Assembly: GCA_050250665.1 (NCBI GenBank)
Contig: JBFWOF010000004.1
Location: 62,001-126,000, forward strand
DNA from: JADKFD01 sp050250665
Lineage (GTDB): Bacteria > Pseudomonadota > Gammaproteobacteria > Xanthomonadales > SZUA-5
Reading direction: 5' to 3'
Length of the DNA stretch: 64,000 bases
In this document: one piece after another, positions 25,090 to 34,900 of the stretch
How positions within the stretch are numbered: the stretch's first letter is position 1
Layout of the letters: each line of letters begins with the position of its first letter
Position numbers and translations under genes: made by a program
Notes under the pieces: generated by a model
Database searches by the model: none
What the model was told of the DNA's origin: nothing
What the model saw: the letters and a program-made list of their open reading frames with translations, nothing else

Positions 25090-26987
25090 CCGGGACTGAT
25101 GCCGGGCATGAACCCTTGCCTGCTGCCACGCATCCGCAGCAGGCATCGGCCATGGCCGAGTCCCCGGATCTGGATTCGCAGGTCTTCATCGAGCAGGTAG
25201 CCTCGGTCTACCGCCTGACACCCTTCACGCTGGCGGTGTCGGTTGCCGGGTCCACGCTCCTGCTCGTGGTGCTCTGGCAATCTGTTGCAACGGAGATGCT
25301 CATCTCCTGGTACCTGTTCCATCACCTGGTATACCTGGGCCGCTACGCATTGCTGCGGGCCTATCAACGGGCCGGCGACCCGGCAGCGCGAGTGCATACC
25401 TGGGCGCGGCGCTTTGTACTCGGCACATTCGGCGCCGGTGTGGTCTGGGCCATGCCCGTCTCCTTGCTGTTGCCCGACATCGGTGATTCGGCGCGCTTCT
25501 TCACGGCCATGTCGGCCATCGTCGTGACGGCCAGCGGCATGTTTTCCCTGGCGCCCTACTTCAAGGCCTATCTGCCGTTGGCCGCGCTGCCGCTGCTCTC
25601 GCTTGCGATCAGCATGACGGCGACGGGAATCCGCAGCGAATACCTGACGGGCGCCGGCATCCTGCTGTTTCTCTACATCGTTCTGGTCAATGCGCGTCGC
25701 TTCGAAAGGATGACCCGCGACTCGATCCGATTGCGACTGAGCTACGCCTGGCTGGCCGAGGATCGGGCTCGCGCGACGGAGGCCGCCGAACGTGCCAATC
25801 AGGCCAAGACCCAGTTTCTGGCCAACATGAGTCATGAGATCAGAACTCCGATGACCGGTGTTCTGGGCCTGACCCAGCTCTTGCTGGCGGGCGAACTTTC
25901 CCCGCTGCAGCGCGAGCGCGCGGAATCCCTGTTCAAGGCCGGCGAGAGCCTGTTGCGCCTGCTCAACGATGTGCTGGACCTCACCCGGAACGAGGCGGGC
26001 CAACTCAGGCTGGAGCATATCGGCTTCGACCTGCACCAGTTGATCAACGATGTCGCACGCCTGTATGCGCATTCCGCACAACAGCAGGGTTTGCGCCTGA
26101 GCTGCCGTATAGATCCGGATGTGCCCCGGCGGGTCAAGGGGGACCCCTTCCGACTCCGCCAGATCCTCTCCAATCTGGTCAGCAACGCCGTGAAGTTCAC
26201 CGAACGCGGCTACATCGAGCTGCGTCTGCAGCAGCGCGATCCTGTCGAGGGCGAACGCCTGAGTCTGCGATTCCATGTTCAGGACACCGGCATCGGTATT
26301 CCACCTGACGCCGCGCCCCACCTCTTCACACCCTTTTCCCAGGCCGACGATTCCATGTCGCGACGCTTTGGTGGCACCGGGCTGGGGCTGGCCATCTGCC
26401 GGCAACTGCTGTCGAGCATGGGGGGCACGATCAACTTCGAGAGCAGCGACAACGGCAGCCACTTCGTGGTCGACCTGTCCCTCGAGCCGGCATCCGACCT
26501 GACCGAGGAACCCGGCGACAGCCTGCGTATGCTGGCCTACCGCCTGGTCGCAGGCGACCGCCGCCACACCATCCTTCTGGTCGACGACAATGACACCAAT
26601 CAGCTCCTAGTGCGCTCCATGCTGGAGCTGATCGGGGACTTCGACGTCATGCTGGCCAGCGACGGTCGCGAGGCGATCGATCGCTTCCGGGAAGCAGATC
26701 TGGTGCTGATGGACTGTCAGATGCCGATCATGGACGGCTACTCAGCGGCACGACGCATCCGCGAACTGGAGCGGCTGGAAGAGCGCGGAATGGTGCCGAT
26801 CGTGGCCCTGACCGCGCATTCCCTGGAGGGCGAACGCCAACGCTGCATCAAGGCCGGCATGTCCGATTTCCTGAGCAAGCCTGTGCTGATACGGCAACTG
26901 GCGGCGAAACTGGAAGCCCAGCTGCCGGCGCTGTACCGAGCACCCAGGACCCGGGGCGGGGATCAGCCGCCTGTCGATGACGACTGA
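25086..26987 (+). CDS. membrane hybrid histidine kinase
   Basis: A 633-residue kinase, translationally coupled to the preceding kinase (ATGA). The N-terminal ~210 residues form five or six hydrophobic segments with no large periplasmic loop. Then come a coiled linker, HisKA (MSHEIRTPMTGVLGL, His250), HATPase (LVSNAVKF, DTGIGIP, GGTGLGLAICRQL) and a C-terminal receiver (VDDND, LMDCQMPIMDGY, SKPV). Architecture resembles BarA/LuxQ-type kinases that use a separate Hpt protein. The Hpt 4 kb upstream is the obvious candidate. Its last 25 bp overlap the convergent third kinase gene. Confidence 0.9.
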   Translation: MTGTDAGHEPLPAATHPQQASAMAESPDLDSQVFIEQVASVYRLTPFTLAVSVAGSTLLLVVLWQSVATEMLISWYLFHHLVYLGRYALLRAYQRAGDPAARVHTWARRFVLGTFGAGVVWAMPVSLLLPDIGDSARFFTAMSAIVVTASGMFSLAPYFKAYLPLAALPLLSLAISMTATGIRSEYLTGAGILLFLYIVLVNARRFERMTRDSIRLRLSYAWLAEDRARATEAAERANQAKTQFLANMSHEIRTPMTGVLGLTQLLLAGELSPLQRERAESLFKAGESLLRLLNDVLDLTRNEAGQLRLEHIGFDLHQLINDVARLYAHSAQQQGLRLSCRIDPDVPRRVKGDPFRLRQILSNLVSNAVKFTERGYIELRLQQRDPVEGERLSLRFHVQDTGIGIPPDAAPHLFTPFSQADDSMSRRFGGTGLGLAICRQLLSSMGGTINFESSDNGSHFVVDLSLEPASDLTEEPGDSLRMLAYRLVAGDRRHTILLVDDNDTNQLLVRSMLELIGDFDVMLASDGREAIDRFREADLVLMDCQMPIMDGYSAARRIRELERLEERGMVPIVALTAHSLEGERQRCIKAGMSDFLSKPVLIRQLAAKLEAQLPALYRAPRTRGGDQPPVDDD

Positions 26988-28732
26988 GGCAACAGGACCG
27001 TGATCAGCTTCCCGAGCTCGCGCAGTCGGAAGGGTTTGGCCAGGTACGCATCGAAGCCGCGCTTCAGGAAGCGTTCGCGTGCATCGGCCCCGGCGTGGGC
27101 CGTGATGGCAATGATCGGCACCGGGTGCTTTTCGTGCTCCCGTTCGAATTCACGCAAGCGGTCGAGCAGCATGTAGCCGTCCACCAATGGCATCTCGATG
27201 TCGGTGATCACCAGATCGAAGTCCTCCTGAGTGGCCCGATCCAGTGCCGCTCCGCCGTCGCAGACCGCCACACAGGGGTGTCCGAGCGCGGTCAGGGTTG
27301 CCTCGATCAGATCGCGGCCGACCGGGTCGTCATCGCAGACCAGGATGCGCAACGGTGCCCCTGCGACGCGAGTTGCGACCGGGGCACCCTCGGAACGCCC
27401 GAGCTCCGGGGTTGCGCCCTGCGAGGACTCCGCTTCAGCGCTGGGCAAAGGCAGTTGCACCTCCACCACAGTCCCGTGGGGTAGCTGCCGCGACCAGCGA
27501 ATCTCACCACCCAACTGCCGTAGCCACTGGGTCACCAGTGCCAGCCCCAGTCCAGCGCCCTGGTGGTTGCGATTGGCGGCCGTGTTCTCGATCACGAAGG
27601 CCTTCCCGATCTGCTTGAGCACGGCGTCCGTGATGCCAGGCCCGGTGTCACCCACGCGCAGAAGCAGGCTGTCGGGGTCATCGACTACCGGTTCCAGATG
27701 GATCGTCACGCTCCCTCCGGGCGTGAACTTGAGGGCATTGGTTACCAGGTGAAACACGATCTGGCGCAAGCCTTCTTCGCAGCCCTTGCGCCAGGGCATC
27801 AGTTGCGGCGAAGTCTCGAACTGGAGGTCCAGACCCTTCTCTTCGGCCATGCCGGCCAGGGTCAGAACGGTGTCCTCAATGGCGTCGCAGACGTTGAATC
27901 GATGCGCCTGCTCTGCCGCCAGCCTGGCGCTGCCGCTGCTGACGTCGATCAGGTCATTCACCAGCGACAACAGGCGTTGTCCGGACTTGCGCACCGCCGA
28001 CAGGCGCTCACGCTGGCGCGCATCAGCGGCATCGTCCAGCAGTTGTTCGGTGGCGCCAAGCAGGCCATGCAGCGGCGTGCGCAACTCGTGGCTCATGTGG
28101 GCGATGAAGCGGTCCTTGGCCGAGTTGGCGGACTCGAGATCGCTTGTCAGCCGCATCAGCAGCGCGGTTCTGCGCTCGATCTCGCGGCGGAACGCAAAAG
28201 CGATGCCGAACAGGATCAATGCGAAAACCATGCGCGCCATCAGCATTTCCAGCGGACGTTCTCCCGCCGCACCCTCGACATGGAACCCATCTTCAATGAA
28301 CGGAACGGCCAGCATCAGGAGCATGACTACGGCGGTCCAGACGTAAGCTTCGCGCCTTCGACTCATCAATGCCATGGCGAAGCCGATCAGGCTCAGCCAC
28401 CAGACCGTGGAGGGCATGCCGTAGGCCACCGGCAGCACCAGCACCAGCGTTGCCACGACGGCGGTCGCGTGGACCGCGACCCGGCTGCGCCGCCGCGGGG
28501 CGCGCCGATACCACAGGAACAGGACCAGCATCGCGACCATACCCAGGGCATTGAACAGCCAGGGCGTTGCCAGACCGGTGCTGATCGCAGTGAAATAGCG
28601 GGCAATCGCAAACACCAGACAGGCAAGCCCTACGGCAACCATGCCAATGCCCAGAAAACGGCCACGCAGTTGCTCCGACCACTCGCGGTGATCGTCGATG
28701 GGCGAGCGATCAAGCGGATCCGGATTGCTCAC
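26963..28732 (-). CDS. membrane hybrid histidine kinase, convergent to the pair
   Basis: A 589-residue kinase from a GTG start. The N-terminal ~200 residues have about six hydrophobic segments. HisKA follows (AHMSHELRTPLHGLLGA), then HATPase (LVTNALKFTPG, GDTGPGI, GAGLGLALVTQWL) and a C-terminal receiver (CDDDPVG, ITDIEMPLVDGY, LAKPF). The overall plan equals that of the neighbouring membrane kinase, so the two may be diverged paralogues. The 3' ends overlap by 25 bp, leaving no room for a terminator between them. No output domain is present, so phosphotransfer to another protein is expected. Confidence 0.9.
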   Translation of the reverse strand: MSNPDPLDRSPIDDHREWSEQLRGRFLGIGMVAVGLACLVFAIARYFTAISTGLATPWLFNALGMVAMLVLFLWYRRAPRRRSRVAVHATAVVATLVLVLPVAYGMPSTVWWLSLIGFAMALMSRRREAYVWTAVVMLLMLAVPFIEDGFHVEGAAGERPLEMLMARMVFALILFGIAFAFRREIERRTALLMRLTSDLESANSAKDRFIAHMSHELRTPLHGLLGATEQLLDDAADARQRERLSAVRKSGQRLLSLVNDLIDVSSGSARLAAEQAHRFNVCDAIEDTVLTLAGMAEEKGLDLQFETSPQLMPWRKGCEEGLRQIVFHLVTNALKFTPGGSVTIHLEPVVDDPDSLLLRVGDTGPGITDAVLKQIGKAFVIENTAANRNHQGAGLGLALVTQWLRQLGGEIRWSRQLPHGTVVEVQLPLPSAEAESSQGATPELGRSEGAPVATRVAGAPLRILVCDDDPVGRDLIEATLTALGHPCVAVCDGGAALDRATQEDFDLVITDIEMPLVDGYMLLDRLREFEREHEKHPVPIIAITAHAGADARERFLKRGFDAYLAKPFRLRELGKLITVLLPQSSSTGG

Positions 28733-29090
28733 GGCCCGCCACTGGCGCGCACCATGCCCGCGGCGCTCTCCATGAACCGAAGATGCTCAATCACCGGCTT
28801 TCCCAAAGGACAGATCAGGTCGTTCCACGGTCAATCGCGGCCCATCTTTCCACGAAGCGACCGCAGATGGTAGCGGAGCGGCGATCGCCGTCCTTCGAGG
28901 CTGCCGTCGTCTTCACACAAATGTGCGCTTCGGGGGCACTACGCGGTCATCGCCGAACAGGGGCGCCCAGGCAGTTCCAGGCATGTCGGGACGCCCCTGG
29001 CGATGCGCGGCACACACCACCGACGGCGATCAGACGGCGAGGCCAGACGCGGCTGACCCCGGCTCGCCCGGGGCGCCTCGGGTCATTGGG
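28733..29090. other. intergenic region without a recognisable gene
   Basis: 358 bp upstream of the third kinase and downstream of the TPR lipoprotein gene (both minus strand). It contains CCCCGG/CCGGGG arms near 29058-29072 and three GGGTCATT units at 29080-29101, one of which supplies the lipoprotein stop codon. No coding frame with family-like content was found. Confidence 0.5.
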
Positions 29091-30320
29091 TCATTGGGTC
29101 GAGCACCGATCCTGCAGGCGCGTGAGACCGGCCAGCTCGGGGGGCTGCAGCCCGCTGCCTTGAATGCGTACAAGCGCCGCGCAAGCCTGCCGAGGCTGTT
29201 TGGACTGCTCCGCTGCCTGCGCGTACAGGATGAGGCTGCCCAGATCGGACCTGAGCTGCAGATTCTCCTGTGCCAATAGCCAGGCGCGGTCGACATCGCC
29301 GATATCGAGGAAGAATTGCGCCGCGTGCTGCGCGTAGGCGGCGCGATGCCGCTGCAACAGGTCTTGGTAACCGCGACTGGCGAGTTCACGTTCGGCCTGG
29401 GCACGGTCCGGGTGGCCGGAAGCTTCCTCGACCCGTGCCAGCGCCGCCCGATACTCGGGATTGTCGGTCTGCTCGATCACGGCGACATAGAGCTGACGCG
29501 CTCGATCATGGTGACCGAGCAGGAACTCGCATTCGGCCAGATGTTCGGTGGCCAGCGCGTAATGCGGCAGGCGCGCATGGGCGGCGGCAAAGAATTCGCG
29601 CGCCGGGGTGATCTGGTCGTGCCGAAGCAGGGCGATCCCCTGCTGCACATAGAGCCAGGCCAGCGGCAAGGGATCGACATCCTGATGCAGGTCCTGGGCG
29701 GCGCGATACCACTGGCTGGCGCCCGCCGGATCACCCTGAAGCAGGCGCAGATCGGCGCGGTGGGCCAACTCGTAGAAGTCTGCGACCGGCTCGGCCGAGC
29801 GGGCGAAATCATCGGCCAGCTGCTGATATCGGCCCTGGGCCATCAGCAAATCACGCCGGGTGGTAGCCAGGCGTGCTGCATCGGCGCCGACCACAGCAGC
29901 TCGCTCCAGCGCTGCCATGGCCTCGTCGAAGCGGTGAAAGGTGGACAGTGCCGAGGCCAGGATCAATTGGGCATCTGCAAGGTCGGGATCCAGCTGGCTG
30001 GCGCTCGTGGCCAGTTCCAGACCGCGCTCACCATCGGCGAGCTGGCCCAGCACCCGAAAACGCAGCAGCAGCGCTGCCGCCAGCTGCGCTTGCACGGCGG
30101 CGGAGGGCGCGCTGGCCAGCTGCTGGTCGAGGACTTCGATGCGCGCCTGCAGATTGCCGAGGTAAATGTCTTCGCTGGTGGTTGCGCGCTGTTGCGCAGA
30201 CAGTGGGTAGCCGCCGGAGGTCGGTCCCGAGTTGGTTTCGATGGCCTGGTCTGGCGTGGGCGCATGCGCACAGGCGCCCAGCGCCGCCACCAGCGCCAGG
30301 GCGAGGTAGATGCGGTTCAT
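29091..30320 (-). CDS. TPR-repeat lipoprotein
   Basis: A 409-residue lipoprotein: the signal MNRIYLALALVAALGAC ends in an LGAC lipobox. The rest is helical with degenerate tetratricopeptide repeats (for example LDPDLADAQLILASAL and PHYALATEHLAECEFLLG). TPR proteins serve as protein-interaction scaffolds; the partner is unknown. The start at 30320 is chosen because it opens the lipoprotein signal; the longer frame does not. It follows the DUF4331 gene by 78 bp on the same strand, with a strong hairpin between them, so the pair may be an operon with reduced downstream expression. Confidence 0.8.
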   Translation of the reverse strand: MNRIYLALALVAALGACAHAPTPDQAIETNSGPTSGGYPLSAQQRATTSEDIYLGNLQARIEVLDQQLASAPSAAVQAQLAAALLLRFRVLGQLADGERGLELATSASQLDPDLADAQLILASALSTFHRFDEAMAALERAAVVGADAARLATTRRDLLMAQGRYQQLADDFARSAEPVADFYELAHRADLRLLQGDPAGASQWYRAAQDLHQDVDPLPLAWLYVQQGIALLRHDQITPAREFFAAAHARLPHYALATEHLAECEFLLGHHDRARQLYVAVIEQTDNPEYRAALARVEEASGHPDRAQAERELASRGYQDLLQRHRAAYAQHAAQFFLDIGDVDRAWLLAQENLQLRSDLGSLILYAQAAEQSKQPRQACAALVRIQGSGLQPPELAGLTRLQDRCSTQ

Positions 30321-30357
30321 GGGGTTTCTTGGATCCGAGTCAGGATGAGTCGATGTC

Positions 30358-30389
30358 GTCAGCGGTGCCACACGGGTGGCACCGCTGAC
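30358..30389. terminator. intercistronic hairpin between DUF4331 and TPR genes
   Basis: A perfect 13-bp stem (GTCAGCGGTGCCA and its complement) with a 6-nt loop lies 9 bp downstream of the DUF4331 stop. No U-tract follows on the minus strand. It may be a partial terminator or an mRNA-stabilising hairpin. Confidence 0.5.
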
Positions 30390-30398
30390 GGATGGGGA

Positions 30399-31832
30399 TT
30401 ACAGCGGTCGCCCGAGGAAGGGGAAGTCGCTGAGGAAGACGCTGTCGTTGGCGACATTGTCGCTGACGCCCGGGCCGACGATGGCGCCCAGCGAGTCGTC
30501 GATGATGTCGCGGGCCAGGGTGCGGCCACCGCAGTCTGCCAGCCCCAGTTCAACGGCGAGATAGGCATTGCAGTTGGCCTTGGAGGTGTCGATCAGCAGG
30601 CGGTCATCGACCAGCACGCTGGCCAGCGTGGCCGCCGGCAGCAGCGCATTGTCGGGGACCCCATCAAGGGTGTCCAGCGCCGCCAGATTGTTCTGGATCT
30701 CGCTCTCGAACTGGGCCGCCCAGGTGCTCGGATCCGGCGCGCGATTGTAGGCATCCTTGAGCGCCGTTCCGGTACCGGGCAGGACATTGATCAACACCGT
30801 GTTGATGCCCGGCCGACCCATACGATCGATCTGGCCGGCACTGTAGAAGGTGCACGGCTGATCCTTGATCTGGGTCAGGCGGGACAGTGCTATCTGGCCC
30901 TGGCGCGCCCCGAACTCGGCATCGCCGCTGACATAGGTCAGTGCCGCCGAGTTGCAGTCGTTGGCGCGGAAGATGATCTCGCCGAAGGGCTTGGTCTGGA
31001 CCTGGGTCGAACTGAAATTGGGCGGGAACAGGCCGCCGCTGGTGAACACCGCATTGGGGATGGTCGCGGTGTCGCCGGCAATGGTGCCCTCACCGACGAT
31101 CCAACGCTGCTGGCCGAAATCGTTGTAGACATACCAGGCAAAAGCGACCCGATCCGGACCGCCCGGTGTGGCCGGCGCCAGCACCTCGATGTGGGCACCG
31201 AAGCCGGGCTTGGCAGCGTCGTACCAGAGACCGGTGAAACCTGGGCTGATGCCAGTCTCACCGACCCGTTGAGTGGCTCCCCAGACCTTCAGCACCGGAT
31301 TGGCACCACCGTTGTCGAGGCGTGAGCGATCCACCGCCAGCACCAGCGCCAGAGTGTTGCCGGTAAAGGAATTGACACCCGGATTGGTGAAGGCCGGAGC
31401 CAGTGTCGCCCGGGTGCGGTTGAAAGCCGGGCCATCAAAGAAGAAGGGATCATCACGCAGCCCGGCCCACACCCGCATGCCGCTGCCGTTGACAATACGC
31501 TCGATGCCGCCGCTCGCCGCCAGACCATTCGGGCCGGTGCAGGACACCCGATTGCTCTGATCGGTGAAACGGCAGCTGATCAGCATCTGCACAGCGCCGT
31601 TGTCGATGTTGAAGCGGTACTCGACGGCATCGGAGAACCGCGAGTTGTAGTTGGCGAAAGGAACCACGGTATTGACCAGAATGACCTCGTTGGGGTCGTT
31701 CGGGTTCATGAAGGCGTAGATGTCATTGATGTCCGCGCTGGGGTCGGCAGTCGCCAACGGCGCATCGCGATGGTCGGCAGCCGAAACGGCGCCGGCGAAC
31801 AGGAACAGGGTCAGCGGTAACAGGACACGCAT
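30399..31832 (-). CDS. secreted DUF4331 protein with an inserted GLWYD domain
   Basis: A 477-residue secreted protein with a signal peptide cleaved near VSA. The N-terminus ADHRDAP...DINDIYAF and the C-terminal RPGINTVLINVL region are diagnostic of DUF4331, a family of unknown function. Between them, about residues 198-325, is a separate module beginning GFTGLWYDAAKPGFGAHIEVL and containing AFAWYVYNDFGQQRWIVGEG and a DC pair. I recognise this as a domain repeated in secreted Lysobacterales proteins. GGAG precedes the ATG. It is followed by the TPR lipoprotein gene. Confidence 0.8.
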   Translation of the reverse strand: MRVLLPLTLFLFAGAVSAADHRDAPLATADPSADINDIYAFMNPNDPNEVILVNTVVPFANYNSRFSDAVEYRFNIDNGAVQMLISCRFTDQSNRVSCTGPNGLAASGGIERIVNGSGMRVWAGLRDDPFFFDGPAFNRTRATLAPAFTNPGVNSFTGNTLALVLAVDRSRLDNGGANPVLKVWGATQRVGETGISPGFTGLWYDAAKPGFGAHIEVLAPATPGGPDRVAFAWYVYNDFGQQRWIVGEGTIAGDTATIPNAVFTSGGLFPPNFSSTQVQTKPFGEIIFRANDCNSAALTYVSGDAEFGARQGQIALSRLTQIKDQPCTFYSAGQIDRMGRPGINTVLINVLPGTGTALKDAYNRAPDPSTWAAQFESEIQNNLAALDTLDGVPDNALLPAATLASVLVDDRLLIDTSKANCNAYLAVELGLADCGGRTLARDIIDDSLGAIVGPGVSDNVANDSVFLSDFPFLGRPL

Positions 31833-31976
31833 ATCGGTTTACTCCAGGCACCAAAGTGAATGTTGAATGCACCTCTGCGCATTCAATTCCCCCTACGCTT
31901 AGAGTGTCACCAATGGATGCAGCTTATTGAACAATTGCCGCAGAATCCGACAAGCGGCGCTCCAGCCGGTGCAGCC
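31833..31976. other. short intergenic region
   Basis: 144 bp between the propeller kinase stop and the DUF4331 start, both on the minus strand. It presumably carries the DUF4331 promoter. I see no clear promoter motif or small gene. Confidence 0.3.
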
Positions 31977-34900
31977 TCAGCCGGTCTTGGCCGGCTCCGG
32001 CGTGTGCCTGGCAAAGCGCATCAGGAACTCCGTACCCTGTCCGGGCTTGGTGCGCAATTCGATCTCGCCGCCCAGCAGTTGGGTCACCAGATTGTGGACC
32101 ACATGCAGACCCAGGCCGGAGCCGCCGCTGCCGCGCCTCGTGGTGAAGAAGGGATCGAAGGCATGCGCCGCCACCTCTTCCGTCATGCCCCGGCCATCAT
32201 CGCTGAAACGCAGCAGCAGTGACTCGCCGCTGGACTGGGCGCCGATCCACATGTGCCCGGGCTGATCCTCACTGAAGGCGTGAATCTGGGCGTTGTTGAT
32301 CAGATTGGTGAGAATCTGGAACAGCGCGCCGGGATAGGAATCCAGCTCGATGCGCTCGGGACAGTCGCACGTCAGCGTGTGCGGCGTGCGCCGCAGCCCG
32401 GGACTGAGGGTGGTCTGCACTTCGTGCAGGAAATCGTTGAGCAGGAAGGTCCGGCGCTGACCGCTGGACTGATCGACCGAGACCTGCTTGAAACTCGCCA
32501 CCAGATCGCCCGCGCGCTGCAGACTGCTCTGGATCAGGCGTGCCGCATCGATGACCTCAGCCTTCCAGCGCGTGAGGTCATTGCGGGTGAAGCGATTCTC
32601 CTCGAGCTTGGCATTACCCGAACGCGCCAGTTCATCAAGGTGTGAAGCGGCGGTGATGGCAACGCCGATGGGCGTGTTGATCTCATGGGCGACACCGGCA
32701 ACCAGCTGGCCCAGCGAGGCCATCTTTTCCGCAGCCACCAGCTGTTTCTGGGCACCGCGCAGATCGCTGAGCGCATCCTCGGCGCCGGACTTGGCCAGGC
32801 TGAGCTCGCGGGTGCGCTTTTCCACCAGCGCTTCCAGCGCTTCCGCCCGCGCCTGCACCTTGCGCGTGCGCCAGCGCATGCCGAGCCCGATCAGACCCAG
32901 TAACAACAGCAGCGCCAGGACGGCCGAGATCGGACGCTGCCACCACATCGGCGCCACCGTGATCGGCAACGACAATGGGCTTGCGCTCCAGGCTCCGCCG
33001 CTGAGGCGGGCGCGCACATCCAGTTGATAGCTGCCGGGCCACAGATTGTTGTAGCTGGCGATACGCTGGCCGGCGTCGACTTCGGTCCAGTCTTCATCAA
33101 GACCGCGCAGACGGTAGGCATAACGAATGTTGGCCGATGCCGAGTAATCGAGCGCGGCGAACTCGGCAGAGAGCCGTCGCTGCCCGGATGCCAGATGTAC
33201 GCCCAGGTCCACGCCCGGTCCGGGGCGCTCACGACCATCGACATCGATGCGCGTGAACAGCAGTGGCGGATCAAATCGCCAGGGCGAGAAGCGCGAGGGA
33301 TCGACGATCAGCAAACCCCGGGTGCCGCCGAAGAACAGCAGCCCGTCGGGACCGATACTGCCCGATCCGATCTCGACGCTGCCGATGTCGATGCCGTCGG
33401 CCACGCCGATGCGCTGGATGCGGTCGCTGCGTGGGTCCACCAGCACCTGGGTACTCCACAATCGCCCCTGCCGGTCCGGCAGCATCTGCTGTCCGGAGCC
33501 GCGGCTCAGTGCCCGGTGCTCACGGCCGTAACGCTCGAATCGCGGCTGGCCCTGCTGCCAATCGAGCAGACGGGCAATCCCGCGCGGACCGGTGACCCAG
33601 ATCGTACCGGCGGCGTCGATACGCATATCGGTCAATGCCCCCAGCGGCCAATCGGGCGGAGCCTCGACCTGGTGCAACTGCTCGCTGCCCTCGGACCACC
33701 ACAGCAGCGCGTTCGGGGTGCTGACCCAGAGGCGGCCATCCGTGTCCGCCAGCAGACACCAGACCGGATCGGTGAAGTCCTGATCGAGCTCGGTGCGCAG
33801 ACGCCGCACCTGGCCGGACGCCGGGTCATAGAGCACCAGCGCTGCCTGCATGCCGATCGCCAGCCAGCCCGAGGGAATCAGCTCCAGCTGCCGGACAGGT
33901 CCTCGCGGGAGCTTTGCCAGAGGTTCCGAGAACTGTCCGCTGGCGAGCTCCAGGGTCTGCACGCCGGTCTGCTGCGTGCCGACCCAGATGGATCCGTCGG
34001 GCGCGCGCTCCAACGCCCGGATAGTGCCATCGCGCAGAGCCCCAGGCGCCTGCGGATCGGGCTGGAAACTGCGAATCACGCCGCGTTCGAGATCGAGCAC
34101 ATCGATGCCGGCACCACCGGTGCCCACCAGCACGGTGCGGGCATCCAGCGGCAGGGTGCTCATGACACTGCTCGCGCTGAGGCCTCCGGGGCTGGCTGCG
34201 CTGTGGCGAATGCTGCGGAAAGCCGCGGCGTTGTTGGGATTGTAGTGCTGCACGCCGGCACCCCAGGTGCCCAGCCAGATCAGGCCGGAGCGATCCCGCA
34301 GCGGTGCCGTCAATCGGTCCAGCGTGAGCCCACCGGGAACGGAGAGATCGCTGCGCACGCGATTGACGATGCGGTTCCCCGTGGCATCCACGATATCGAT
34401 GCCGCCACCGTAGGTATGCACCCAGATCTGCCCCGGCATCGGCTCGGAAAAGCCCGAGACCCAGGGATGCCCGGTGCCGTCCGAGCCCGGCAGGAAGCGC
34501 TTGAGACTGCCATCGGCCGGGTCCAGCACCGCCGCGCCACTGGCCTGAGTTCCGATCCAGATGCGGCCATCGCTGGCCTCGAACAGGGCGTAGACATATT
34601 GCCGACTCAAGCCCGCCGCATCGCCGTCGGCCGAGACGATGTGCTCGAACAGCGGGCTGTCGCTGCGTTTACGCTGCAAACCATTGCCAGTGCCTATCCA
34701 GAGGTCACCACGGCGATCGAACAGCAGGCTGCGCACGGTATCGTGCTGCAGCGCCCCCGACCGGCCCGGATCGGACGGGAAGGATTCGAAGTCGCCACTC
34801 GCTTGGTCCCAGCGCGCCAGGCCCTCCTTGCCAAAACCGATCCAGACATCGCCGTTCGGCGCCTCGGCCAGTGCCAGCACCGCGGCGCCCGGCAAGCCGC

